Source: Methanobacteriota archaeon | GTDB lineage: Archaea > Hydrothermarchaeota > Hydrothermarchaeia > Hydrothermarchaeales > JACRDW01 | Assembly: GCA_016212785.1 (NCBI GenBank) | Contig: JACRDW010000073.1 | Coordinates: 1-9,412 of the forward strand | Length of the DNA: 9,412 nucleotides | Reading direction: 5' to 3' | In this document: positions 1 to 5,412 of the stretch, piece by piece | Position numbering within the stretch: position 1 is the first letter of the stretch | Layout of the letters: every line of letters starts with the position of its first letter | Made by a program: the position numbers and the translations under genes | The notes under the pieces: generated by a model | The model's database searches: none | The model's input: the letters and a program-made list of their open reading frames with translations, nothing else | Told to the model about the DNA's origin: nothing

Positions 1-32
1 TCTTAAAGAGCGACATTCATAACTGCAAAATA

Positions 33-86
33 CTATTTGCCTCTGACTTTCACTTTTTCTTTCAATTTATCGAATATTTCAAATTT
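33..86 (-). other. possible out-of-frame C-terminal tail of the HExxH gene
   Basis: Skipping one base near 87 moves the upstream gene into a frame that reads KFEIFDKLKEKVKVRGK and stops at TAG (33-35). That stretch looks like the amphipathic basic end of a real protein. The in-frame ending of the upstream gene (RPPSSFFQI) looks less natural. It could be a genuine +1 frameshift mutation, a sequencing error, or chance in an AT-rich stretch, since lysine- and glutamate-rich translations are easy to obtain from A-rich DNA. Nothing else is evident in positions 1-78. Confidence 0.35.
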
Positions 87-792
87 GAAAGAATGAGCTT
101 GGAGGACGTTTCTCCGCGAATTGATATAATATTGATTCCACAAGCATGGGTTGCAGCTTATCATACGTCACCTCTGAAAGAAGTTTGTCGAATGAATCTA
201 TTTTTTCTCCCCTTATCACTCCAAGAATCGGCGCTATGTGACGTTTACCTATCTCTATCCATTTTTCTGCTATTTTTTTCTCAAGCTCTTTCCAGCGCTG
301 ATAGAAAGCAGGAGTAAATTTATCTGCTTCTAAAAAGATTTTTTCCATATCTTCAAATTTATTCTCTTTTATAGCCGCATATACTATAAATTCTGCAATA
401 GGTTCTTTTAATTCCTTAGGTGCATTCAAAAATTCTTTCCATTCTTCGCAATTTTCTGCACCGCCGAACACGAGTTTACCGCAATGCGCCAATGCGTGTG
501 CATGCTCGTGTAATCTAACTAACTCATGGATTATAAGCGTGACAAAATCCTTACTGTATTTTTGGAAAATGTCATCAAGGACTTTCTGTTGATATAATGC
601 CTCTGTAAAAGATTCTATAGCATTACCATATATACTCACTTTTTTATTTATAGCGTCGTATTCCCCTAGTATATCCCAAATAGGGATTTTATCTACAAGT
701 CTTTGTGGAAAAGTGAATTTTCTCTCCAGAGATTCTCTTTCATCGACAGGCAGATACGCTATACCGAGAAAATCGCATAATTTCAACAGCAT
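79..792 (-). CDS. HExxH protein, candidate zinc metallopeptidase
   Basis: I do not recognise the family of this 237-residue protein. It holds one clear HExxH motif (HEHAH, residues 95-99) in a predicted helix that starts IIHELVRLHEHAHALAH. About 30 residues further on is a helix with glutamates (KEPIAEF, E130 and E134). HExxH plus a downstream Glu is the zinc-site layout of gluzincin-type and ImmA/IrrE-like peptidases, so a soluble zinc peptidase is a reasonable inference, not a demonstration. No signal peptide or membrane segment is visible, so it is probably cytoplasmic. The ATG at 792 lies 26 nt from a TATA box (815-822), which suggests a leaderless mRNA and supports this start. The gene is more AT-rich than the fmd and egsA genes. 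Its 3' end may be frameshifted: the frame that ends at 33 continues with a coding-looking tail. Confidence 0.7.
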   Translation of the reverse strand: MLLKLCDFLGIAYLPVDERESLERKFTFPQRLVDKIPIWDILGEYDAINKKVSIYGNAIESFTEALYQQKVLDDIFQKYSKDFVTLIIHELVRLHEHAHALAHCGKLVFGGAENCEEWKEFLNAPKELKEPIAEFIVYAAIKENKFEDMEKIFLEADKFTPAFYQRWKELEKKIAEKWIEIGKRHIAPILGVIRGEKIDSFDKLLSEVTYDKLQPMLVESILYQFAEKRPPSSFFQI

Positions 793-814
793 ACTTATTA
801 AGACCTACTCCATG

Positions 815-822
815 ATATATAA
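815..822 (-). promoter_or_regulatory. TATA box of the HExxH gene
   Basis: The minus strand reads TTATATAT, centred 26-27 nt upstream of the ATG at 792. Archaeal transcription starts about 26 nt downstream of the TATA centre, which would place the start on the ATG itself and give a leaderless transcript. Confidence 0.55.
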
Positions 823-846
823 TCCTAAGCTTCAAAACAAAATATA

Positions 847-854
847 TTTATAAA
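847..854 (+). promoter_or_regulatory. TATA box of the EamA-type gene
   Basis: TTTATAAA follows an A-rich BRE-like stretch and is centred 25-26 nt upstream of the ATG at 876. The predicted transcription start falls at the start codon, so the mRNA is probably leaderless. No strong Shine-Dalgarno sequence is needed or seen. Confidence 0.6.
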
Positions 855-875
855 CGTAAAAAATGATGAGAGATT

Positions 876-1292
876 ATGAAAACAGAAATTGCAGCTCTGG
901 GCTTGGCGATTATAATTTTCTGGGGCATCTGGGGATTTTTATATAAGTTGGGAATTTCCAAAATTGGCGTGGGGAGCGCTCTGCTCTGGAGCTCGGTAAC
1001 CTACGGATTAACCAACGTCATAATAATTTCTTTCTTGCTGCACAGAGGAATCTCCTTCAGCGGGGCAGACAGCTGGCCTATTGTAGCGGGAAGTCTATTT
1101 GCAACTGCTGGCTCGCTTCTGTTTTTACTTGCACTGCAAAAATATCCTGTCAGCATTGTGCTGCCTCTTACTGCGCTTTACCCTGCGGTTTCTGTTGTGC
1201 TCGGAATTTTAATTTTGAGAGAGGAGCTGAAGCCGGCGAGTGCGGTTGGCATCCTACTCGCGATTGCTGCGGGATACCTGCTGAGCAGATGA
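876..1292 (+). CDS. EamA/DMT-family transporter, single-domain
   Basis: This 138-residue integral membrane protein has five predicted membrane helices: about residues 5-26, 32-55, 67-87, 90-113 and 119-137. The stretch YPVSIVLPLTALYPAVSVV, then an ILREEL loop and a Gly/Ala-rich last helix, is typical of EamA domains of the drug/metabolite transporter superfamily. Full-length members carry two EamA domains in about 300 residues. This one has a single domain, like the known half-size members that are thought to work as dimers. The substrate cannot be told from sequence. It stands alone on the plus strand and ends 17 nt before the convergent receiver gene, so it is probably a one-gene unit. The short length reflects a natural subfamily and not truncation: the C-terminus ends properly after the last helix. 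Confidence 0.85.
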   Translation: MKTEIAALGLAIIIFWGIWGFLYKLGISKIGVGSALLWSSVTYGLTNVIIISFLLHRGISFSGADSWPIVAGSLFATAGSLLFLLALQKYPVSIVLPLTALYPAVSVVLGILILREELKPASAVGILLAIAAGYLLSR

Positions 1293-1309
1293 ATATTACT
1301 TTACACGAC

Positions 1310-1684
1310 CTACGGCGGCAGAACGCCTACTCTCCACAGAACATCGAGCAGCTCCCCCTTGCTGAAAGGCTTCAGCATGCAATACTCATAGCTCTTCGTG
1401 TCTATTCCTTCCGGCAGGTGGACAGGAAGAGGCTTAACTGTGAGTATGAGCACTGGTATCGACTTCAGATTCTCGTCAGCCTTTATCATTTTCAACACCT
1501 CCCAGCCGTCCATGTCGGGGAGCATTATGTCAAGGATTATGCAGTCAGGCTTAACGCTCCTCAGCTTGGAAAAGCATTCCCCGCCGCTCAGCGCAGGAAT
1601 TACTACCACACCCTCTGGCTTGAGCATCTGCCGTATAGATTCGACTACCCCCACATCACCATCAACTATCATGACTTTCTTCAT
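1310..1684 (-). CDS. stand-alone response-regulator receiver, atypical acidic pocket
   Basis: The 124-residue protein is a single CheY-like receiver with no output domain. The phosphoacceptor is D52 (in IILDIMLPDMDGW), with conserved T82 (in LILT) and K105 (in MLKPF). The acidic pocket that binds magnesium normally reads D-D; here it reads VDGD (D8, G9, D10), so the residue equivalent to CheY Asp13 is glycine. D10 might compensate, or phosphorylation may be altered. The gene overlaps the upstream receiver gene by 4 bp (ATGA, 1681-1684), so the two are transcribed together and probably translationally coupled. It may act as a phosphorelay partner or bind a target protein. No histidine kinase lies in the window. 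Receiver identity is firm; the pathway is unknown. Confidence 0.88.
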   Translation of the reverse strand: MKKVMIVDGDVGVVESIRQMLKPEGVVVIPALSGGECFSKLRSVKPDCIILDIMLPDMDGWEVLKMIKADENLKSIPVLILTVKPLPVHLPEGIDTKSYEYCMLKPFSKGELLDVLWRVGVLPP

Positions 1685-2061
1685 TTCCTTTCTCTTGGAT
1701 TCCTCAGCAGCCGCCTTACAGTTTCTACGAGCTCTCTCTTCTCGAACGGCTTGCCTAAGTGCGCATCTGCGAGCGCTAAATCAAGGCTGGTGCGCCTTTC
1801 CACCTCTCTCGAGAGCACGGTGAGCATGCACACAGGAATGGAACTTGTCTTTTCGTTTTCCTTTATTAGCTTGCAGGTTCTCCAGCCGTCCATTCCTGGC
1901 ATGATGTCGTCAAGTAAAATTATATCAATCTTCTCGCTCTTTAATTTTTGTAGACATTCTTTCCCAGTATATGCTTCGACGACGCTGTGCCCTTCCTTCT
2001 CTAAAATTATCCTGAGGATGTAGACCATATCAGGCTCGTCGTCAACAACCATTATTTTCAT
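1681..2061 (-). CDS. stand-alone response-regulator receiver
   Basis: The 126-residue CheY-like receiver carries the full set of active-site residues: acidic pair D7/D8 followed by E9 (VVDDEPD), phosphoacceptor D51 (IILLDDIMPGMDGW), T81 (MLTV) and K104 (LGKPF). No output domain follows the receiver fold. A cognate histidine kinase would phosphorylate D51; none is encoded here, so the partner is an orphan kinase elsewhere. It is the first gene of a two-gene operon, and its TGA overlaps the ATG of the next receiver gene. A TATA box at 2086-2093 is centred 28 nt before its ATG, giving no leader or one of about 2 nt. Archaeal stand-alone receivers like this often signal through protein contacts and not DNA binding. 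Confidence 0.92.
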   Translation of the reverse strand: MKIMVVDDEPDMVYILRIILEKEGHSVVEAYTGKECLQKLKSEKIDIILLDDIMPGMDGWRTCKLIKENEKTSSIPVCMLTVLSREVERRTSLDLALADAHLGKPFEKRELVETVRRLLRNPRERK

Positions 2062-2085
2062 TCTAAAGCTTTCTGTATGGCAATT

Positions 2086-2093
2086 GATATAAA
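2086..2093 (-). promoter_or_regulatory. TATA box of the receiver operon
   Basis: The minus strand reads TTTATATC, centred about 28 nt upstream of the ATG at 2061. The predicted start site lies within 2-3 nt of the start codon. Confidence 0.5.
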
Positions 2094-2126
2094 TATTACT
2101 ATATAGGTACTTTATCGTAACACTAT

Positions 2127-2134
2127 TTTATAAA
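2127..2134 (+). promoter_or_regulatory. TATA box of the fmd operon
   Basis: TTTATAAA centred at 2130-2131 predicts transcription from about 2156. That is downstream of the first in-frame ATG (2144) and 12 nt upstream of the GTG at 2168. A weaker TATA-like stretch (ACTATATA, 2098-2105) could serve the ATG instead. Confidence 0.5.
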
Positions 2135-2167
2135 TGAATAATCATGTTAAATTATAAGTTGGTTTGT

Positions 2168-2593
2168 GTGATAGAAGTAACCTTAATCACCGGGCGCAGT
2201 ATAAACCAGGGCGAAGCCATAGAAGCAGGGAAGGAGCTGGATGCATATACAAGTTCGGCAGGGATTTGCGAGCTGGACCCGAAGGACATGGAAAAGCTGG
2301 GCGCAGGTGAGGGAGATACACTGAGAGTTTCAACTTCGAGTGGCGAGATTTTTGTAAGGGCAGTAAAGTCAAAGCAGCATCCTCACGAGGGCATCGCATT
2401 CATCCCAATGGGACCCTGGGCAAATGCTGTTGTGGATTCAGATACTTCATCAACTGGCATGCCTTCCTTCAAGGGCGTGGCTGCAAAAATCGAATTAGCC
2501 AAGGGCAAGAAAGTTTTGAGCGCCAAGGAGCTTGTAAGAGAGAGATACCTGAAGCTCAAGTTAACAAGCCCTCGGATAAAACACTTGCGATAG
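2168..2593 (+). CDS. fmdD: formylmethanofuran dehydrogenase subunit D
   Basis: FmdD/FwdD is the molybdopterin-dinucleotide-binding subunit. It completes the tungsten- or molybdenum-cofactor site of the complex that interconverts CO2 and formylmethanofuran in the cytoplasm. Family hallmarks are the N-terminal VTLITGRSINQGEA, the loop FIPMGPWANAVV and the nearby TSSTGMPSFKGV. I place the start at GTG 2168 (141 residues): family members begin a few residues before LITGR, and the TATA box at 2127-2134 predicts transcription from about 2156, past the upstream ATG at 2144. TTG 2159 and ATG 2144 remain possible. The last residues (LKLTSPRIKHLR) look like an extension, and the stop codon lies inside the first hairpin of the following palindrome-rich segment. 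It is the first gene of the fmd operon here, followed by fmdA and fmdC but not fmdB. Confidence 0.9.
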   Translation: MIEVTLITGRSINQGEAIEAGKELDAYTSSAGICELDPKDMEKLGAGEGDTLRVSTSSGEIFVRAVKSKQHPHEGIAFIPMGPWANAVVDSDTSSTGMPSFKGVAAKIELAKGKKVLSAKELVRERYLKLKLTSPRIKHLR

Positions 2594-2870
2594 CAAGATT
2601 TCCGTAAGGAAGCTGGCGTGTCTGCCAATCTTCCTTCGGAAGACCGAACGGTTTTGCGCACTCGCTTCGCAGAAGCGAGCGCATGAGCGTCGCTCATGCT
2701 TTCGGTCCTTCGGAACGAGTGCCTACCTTACGGTAGTGCCAGCTTCGCTATTGCGGAATAGCCAAAAGACCCCCAATCGCCAAAGGCGATTGGTCCGTGA
2801 GTCTCGGCACGAGCGAGCTCTTTCGCAAGAAAGATGGCAAACCCGCCAGCGTCCTCGCGGAATTGTGAGG
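2584..2870 (+). other. palindrome-rich non-coding segment between fmdD and fmdA
   Basis: The 316 nt between fmdD and fmdA hold no credible gene. They are packed with short perfect hairpins: 2584-2597 (loop GATA), 2600-2611 (GTAA), 2629-2643 (TTC), 2661-2679 (8-bp stem, GCA), 2681-2699 (8-bp stem, GTC), 2723-2736 (TTAC), 2747-2762 (GCGG), 2773-2793 (9-bp stem, AAA), 2819-2834 (GCAA). Looser pairing occurs at 2843-2870. Some loops match stable RNA tetraloops (GNRA-like GTAA and GCAA, and TTCG next to a C-G pair). Because it lies inside an operon it should be transcribed and fold strongly. It could be a structured intercistronic RNA, a dispersed palindromic (REP/MITE-like) element, or an insertion scar. 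No T tract for termination is present. Confidence 0.7.
2610..2745. repeat. nested inverted repeats enclosing hairpins
   Basis: An outer 8-bp perfect inverted repeat (AAGCTGGC at 2610-2617, GCCAGCTT at 2738-2745) encloses a 7-bp one (GACCGAA at 2642-2648, TTCGGTC at 2701-2707). The inner pair encloses two 8-bp hairpins at 2661-2679 and 2681-2699. The whole can fold as a branched structure with several arms, unlike a simple terminator. Confidence 0.65.
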
Positions 2871-2909
2871 AACGAATGCAGCGAGCGAAGTGCTGAGAGA
2901 GGATTGAAA

Positions 2910-4604
2910 ATGAGCATAATTTTGAAGAACGGCACGGTTTATGACCCGCTAAACGGCATAGACGGGGAAAAGAAGGACATCCTGATAGAAGGCGGCAGGA
3001 TAGTTGATAAAGTAAATGAGAGAAAGGCGACGACTATCGACTGCTCGAATAAAGTCGTCATGCCGGGCGGAATAGATATTCATTCCCACATTGCGGGAGG
3101 AAAGGTAAACGTGGGCCGCTGCCTGAGACCTGAGGACCATGCTAAATCTGTGCTGCCCAGAACTGCAATCACAAGGTCAGGCTCCGGATTTTCAACTCCC
3201 TCTACATTTATGACAGGCTATCTCTACTCAAGGATGGGCTATACAACAGTTTTTACTCCAGCAATGCCTCCTCTGATGGCCCGTCATACTCACGAAGAGC
3301 TGCACGATATTCCGATGTTGGACAAAGCTGCATATACTCTGTGCGACGGCAACTGGTTCATACTCAAGTATCTAAAAAATGGTGAGGTAGAGAAATGCGC
3401 GGCCTACATCGCATGGCTGCTGAAGGCGACTAAAGGTTTTGTTGTTAAGGTAACTAATCCGGGCGGCACAGAAGCATGGGGGTGGGGGAGGGACTGCCGC
3501 AGCCTGGACGACGTGGTGCCTTACTTCGATATTTCTCCGAGAGAGCTAATCAAAGGTCTCGTGGAGGTGAATGAGCTCCTTCATTTACCGCACAGCGTGC
3601 ACCTGCATGCGAACAACCTGGGGAGGCTCGGGAACTATGCGACAACCCTGGAGACTTTCAGAATTCCGAAAGGCAAGGCAGCAAACGAAAGACAAATCCT
3701 TCAGGTAACGCATGCGCAGTTCAATTCATTTGGAGGCGATTCCTGGAAGAATTTCGAGTCCAAAGCAGATGCAATAGCCAAGGCGATAAACCACAGCGAC
3801 AGCGTGATAATCGATGCAGGCAACGTAACTCTGGACGAGACCACAACAATGACCGCAGACGGTCCCCTTGAATATTATTTGCACTCCCTCTCGCACCTAA
3901 AGTGGGCGAACAGGAATATAGAGATGGAGGCTGCGCCGGGTGTAACGCCCTTTGTATATTCGCCGAAGGCAGCGACAGCTGCGATACAGTGGGCAATCGG
4001 GCTGGAGCTGGAGCTGCTCATAAGAGACCCGTGGAAAGTCTTGCTGAGCACCGACCATCCCAACGGCGGACCCTTTATTAGATACCCGAGAATAATTGCA
4101 TGGCTTATGAGCAGAAAGTACAGGGAAAAAACAATCTCAGAATTAAATAAAGCAGTGAATGATAGGAGCACAATTCATGCAGTTGACAGAGAATACAGCC
4201 TGTATGAAATAGCGGTTATAACAAGAGCCGGTCAAGCAAAAGCTCTTGGAATATCCGAGGAGAAGGGTCATCTCGGCGTTGGAGCCCATGCAGACGTAGC
4301 AGTTTATGATATTGACGCATCGAAGCTGAACGGCAGCGAGGAAATCGAGAAAAAATTCTCGAGCGCGGCGTACACGATTAAAGACGGCGAAATCGTTGTC
4401 AGGAATGGAGAAATTATTAAAACAGTAGATGGAAGAACTTACTGGGTCAACCCGCAGGTCAATGAAGAATTGGAGAAAGAGGTAATGAAGGATATAGAGT
4501 ACAACTTCAAGAGATACTATTCTGTAAATCTGGCGAACTATCCTGTGGGAGAAGAATATCTGACCAGACCAGCGCAGGTGAAGATTGATACCGAGCTCGG
4601 GTGA
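2910..4604 (+). CDS. fmdA: formylmethanofuran dehydrogenase subunit A
   Basis: FmdA/FwdA is the amidohydrolase-fold dinuclear-metal subunit. It condenses formate with methanofuran, or hydrolyses formylmethanofuran in reverse; formate reaches it by a tunnel from the FmdB/D site. The 564 residues match the usual length. The start is ATG 2910, reading MSIILKNGTVYDPLNG. The frame stays open upstream to 2736, but that part is palindrome sequence with no protein character. Metal-site candidates by family position are H58 and H60 (GGIDIHSHIAG), K180 in FVVKVTNPGG (the carboxylated lysine), H231/H233 (VHLHANN) and D382 (LSTDHPNGGPF). All are present, so the enzyme looks active. A purine-rich GAGAGGA lies just upstream. 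The stop overlaps the ribosome-binding site of fmdC. Members close to methanogen and Archaeoglobus enzymes are expected. Confidence 0.95.
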   Translation: MSIILKNGTVYDPLNGIDGEKKDILIEGGRIVDKVNERKATTIDCSNKVVMPGGIDIHSHIAGGKVNVGRCLRPEDHAKSVLPRTAITRSGSGFSTPSTFMTGYLYSRMGYTTVFTPAMPPLMARHTHEELHDIPMLDKAAYTLCDGNWFILKYLKNGEVEKCAAYIAWLLKATKGFVVKVTNPGGTEAWGWGRDCRSLDDVVPYFDISPRELIKGLVEVNELLHLPHSVHLHANNLGRLGNYATTLETFRIPKGKAANERQILQVTHAQFNSFGGDSWKNFESKADAIAKAINHSDSVIIDAGNVTLDETTTMTADGPLEYYLHSLSHLKWANRNIEMEAAPGVTPFVYSPKAATAAIQWAIGLELELLIRDPWKVLLSTDHPNGGPFIRYPRIIAWLMSRKYREKTISELNKAVNDRSTIHAVDREYSLYEIAVITRAGQAKALGISEEKGHLGVGAHADVAVYDIDASKLNGSEEIEKKFSSAAYTIKDGEIVVRNGEIIKTVDGRTYWVNPQVNEELEKEVMKDIEYNFKRYYSVNLANYPVGEEYLTRPAQVKIDTELG

Positions 4605-4605
4605 G
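4600..4605 (+). promoter_or_regulatory. Shine-Dalgarno of fmdC overlapping the fmdA stop
   Basis: GGTGAG contains the fmdA stop (TGA, 4602-4604) and sits 3 nt before the fmdC ATG at 4609. It matches the archaeal anti-Shine-Dalgarno sequence and implies translational coupling of fmdA to fmdC. It also supports ATG 4609 over the upstream TTG at 4585. Confidence 0.6.
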
Positions 4606-4608
4606 AAA

Positions 4609-5397
4609 ATGAAGGAGGTCATACTTAAGCCTAAGGAGCAGCCGAATATCTGGCTCGAGGCAGAGGTTATAAAACCCGACGTCTTTGCAGGGAAAGGGCT
4701 AAAAGACATCGAGGCTCTTGAAATTTTCTACGGCAGCAAAAAAGCGAGGTTCGGAGACTTTTTCGAGGTCTCGGGCACTGCTTCAGATAAAGCCGAGGAC
4801 GTGAGAATCGTAATCGCCGGAGATGTTTCTCGAACAAAGAGAGTTGGAGAGGACATGAGTGCTGGAGAGATTATAATCAAGGGAAGTGCGGACATGTACG
4901 TTGGAGCCAGAATGAAGGGTGGGAGGATAATCGTCGAGGGCAACGCTGACGCATTTGCAGGTCAGCAGCTCGCCGGCGGGGAGCTGATAATAAAAGGAAA
5001 TGCGGGCAATTATCTGGGCTCTTCCTATCGGGGCGACTGGAGGGGAATGAAGGGCGGCGTCATAACAGTCGAGGGAAATGCCGGAGGCGAGATTGCGGAG
5101 TTCATGCTCGGTGGAAAAATGCACATTAAGGGCAGCGTCGGCGCATTCGCAGGGCTTCACATGAAGAAAGGTTTAATAGTAATAGACGGCAGCGCTGCCG
5201 GGAGAGTCGGAGCCCAGATGACAGGCGGAAGCATAGTCGTCAATGGAAGAATCGCCTCGCTGCTTCCAGGGTTTAAATTCGAAAAGAAGGAGAAGGACAT
5301 AAAAATCGATGGAGAGGAATTCATGGGTATTTACTCAAAATATACCGGAGACCACGCGGAGAGGGGAGCGAGTGGAGTGCTTTACGTGAGGGACTGA
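4609..5397 (+). CDS. fmdC: formylmethanofuran dehydrogenase subunit C
   Basis: FmdC/FwdC is a structural subunit of formylmethanofuran dehydrogenase. It has the right-handed beta-helix of the glutamate synthase alpha-subunit C-terminal (GXGXG) family and helps hold the FmdA and FmdB/D parts together. The 262 residues are of normal length. From about residue 75 to 220 there are repeated glycine-rich coils, for example GGRIIVEGNADAFAG, GGELIIKGNAGNYLG, GGVITVEGNAGGEIA, GGKMHIKGSVGAFAG and GGSIVVNG. The C-terminus YTGDHAERGASGVLYV is also family-like. The gene begins 4 nt after the fmdA stop and is surely in the same operon. No fmdB follows: the next gene is proS on the other strand, 15 nt away, so the catalytic subunit must come from another locus. 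Confidence 0.94.
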   Translation: MKEVILKPKEQPNIWLEAEVIKPDVFAGKGLKDIEALEIFYGSKKARFGDFFEVSGTASDKAEDVRIVIAGDVSRTKRVGEDMSAGEIIIKGSADMYVGARMKGGRIIVEGNADAFAGQQLAGGELIIKGNAGNYLGSSYRGDWRGMKGGVITVEGNAGGEIAEFMLGGKMHIKGSVGAFAGLHMKKGLIVIDGSAAGRVGAQMTGGSIVVNGRIASLLPGFKFEKKEKDIKIDGEEFMGIYSKYTGDHAERGASGVLYVRD

Positions 5398-5412
5398 GGC
5401 AGCCGAAGATTT

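Noticed and set aside
1289..2023. Long plus-strand open frame opposite the two receiver genes
   Set aside because: Its residues are low-complexity and match no family. Both receivers on the other strand have complete conserved active sites, so this is a shadow.
2383..2697. Minus-strand open frame over the fmdD 3' end and the palindromes
   Set aside because: It is antisense to conserved fmdD motifs and has no protein-like composition or promoter.
2584..2870. tRNA or other standard RNA gene in the hairpin-rich segment
   Set aside because: No cloverleaf with T-loop, D-loop and CCA-type acceptor could be drawn, and loops are mostly 3-4 nt. It resembles no standard RNA that I recognise.
2736..2909. 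58-codon N-terminal extension of fmdA
   Set aside because: The frame is open, but the translation is arginine/glutamine-rich and derives from hairpin sequence. FmdA proteins begin at MSIILKNG-like sequence (ATG 2910).
4143..4709. Minus-strand open frame of 188 codons across fmdA and fmdC
   Set aside because: It is antisense to two clearly conserved genes, with no recognisable domain.
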